From Hemerocallis citrina (lineage: Eukaryota; Streptophyta; Magnoliopsida; Asparagales; Asphodelaceae): a stretch of 64,000 nt of DNA. Every line of letters starts with the position of its first letter. The first letter of the stretch is position 1. The position numbers and the translations under genes are program-made. Location of the stretch: NCBI GenBank assembly GCA_017893485.1, contig CM030358.1:149929368-149993367 (forward strand). The letters run 5' to 3'. This document shows positions 63,704-64,000 of the stretch, piece by piece. The notes under the pieces are model-generated. The model did not search any database. It saw only the letters and a program-made list of their open reading frames with translations, and had not been told where the DNA came from.

Positions 63704-64000
63704 GGAAATAAAATGCATGATATAAGTAATATTTATTGTTGGTTATTTTTATCTTTATTTTGGGTCGCATTTTGTTGGTTAAGATACGAATGTATATTTT
63801 TGTGTTGCTCGACAAATGTTATGGTGGAGTCACTTTTATTCACGAAAACAAATCTTGATTGAGATGGAAGTGAGCCTAGTTGTATAACATATGTGGATAC
63901 TACTTTTTTTTACTTCTTTTTTCTTATAGGTACTTGTTCGTTTTGTCATAACGGTTACTTGGACTTTACATTTACATACTTTTGTGTGTGTGTGTGTGGG
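63704..64000. other. Right-hand end of window
   Basis: About 300 bp, AT-rich, ending in a (GT)n run from about 63982. No gene seen. Confidence 0.6.

Overview
This window is plant nuclear DNA, almost certainly a eudicot. It is a heavily nested transposon landscape with one apparently intact host gene. The evidence is plant-type LTR retrotransposons (a Tat-lineage Ty3/gypsy element with two RNase H domains), plant L1 and RTE LINEs, Helitrons, several MITE families, endogenous caulimovirids, and a spliced phospholipase A1 gene with plant splice sites. I cannot name the species.

Layout. (1) 1-7076: a degraded L1-type LINE on the minus strand, split by a 3.8 kb solo LTR (1298-5126, TSD CTTCC). 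(2) 7354-25116: a structurally complete Tat-lineage element on the minus strand (LTRs 7354-7923 and 24568-25116, TSD ATGAG). Its gag and pol are broken by frameshifts and stops, a 3.3 kb solo LTR (17674-20945, TSD TGTAG) sits inside its RNase H, and an intron-containing antisense gene between arrays of tandem repeats lies between integrase and 3' LTR. (3) 25472-34292: a Helitron-like sequence holding a young gag-only LTR element (25531-34109, TSD GTAAC) packed with tandem repeats. (4) 34380-36721: Helitron remnants, then inverted-repeat elements carrying arrays of GACGG...CCGTC hairpins. (5) 37227-44800: an endogenous caulimovirid (EPRV1), minus strand, with tRNA-Met primer site, promoter, RT/RNase H, proteases, movement and coat domains. 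The order recalls solendoviruses. (6) 45124-59019: a three-exon cytosolic-type phospholipase A1 gene, plus strand, with reading frame intact across splices. Intron 2 is 11.4 kb and holds Helitrons, a second, rearranged caulimovirid (EPRV2, 48589-56280), three 9-bp-TSD MITEs, a Tourist MITE, a SINE and solo LTRs. (7) 59154-60073: RTE LINE; 60415-63698: a third 3.3 kb solo LTR (TSD CAAAA).

The only likely functional host gene is the phospholipase; everything else is mobile or viral. Nesting gives relative ages: LINE older than solo LTR A; Tat element (about 2% LTR divergence by eye) older than solo LTR B; Helitron older than the gag-only element (about 1% LTR divergence); EPRVs older than the MITEs within them.

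The most unusual structure is the family of TTA/TAA-flanked elements at 35.3, 36.1, 43.1 and 48.9 kb. Each carries several 20-25 bp palindromic modules whose outer GACGG/CCGTC is shared while the inner arms differ from element to element yet stay self-complementary.
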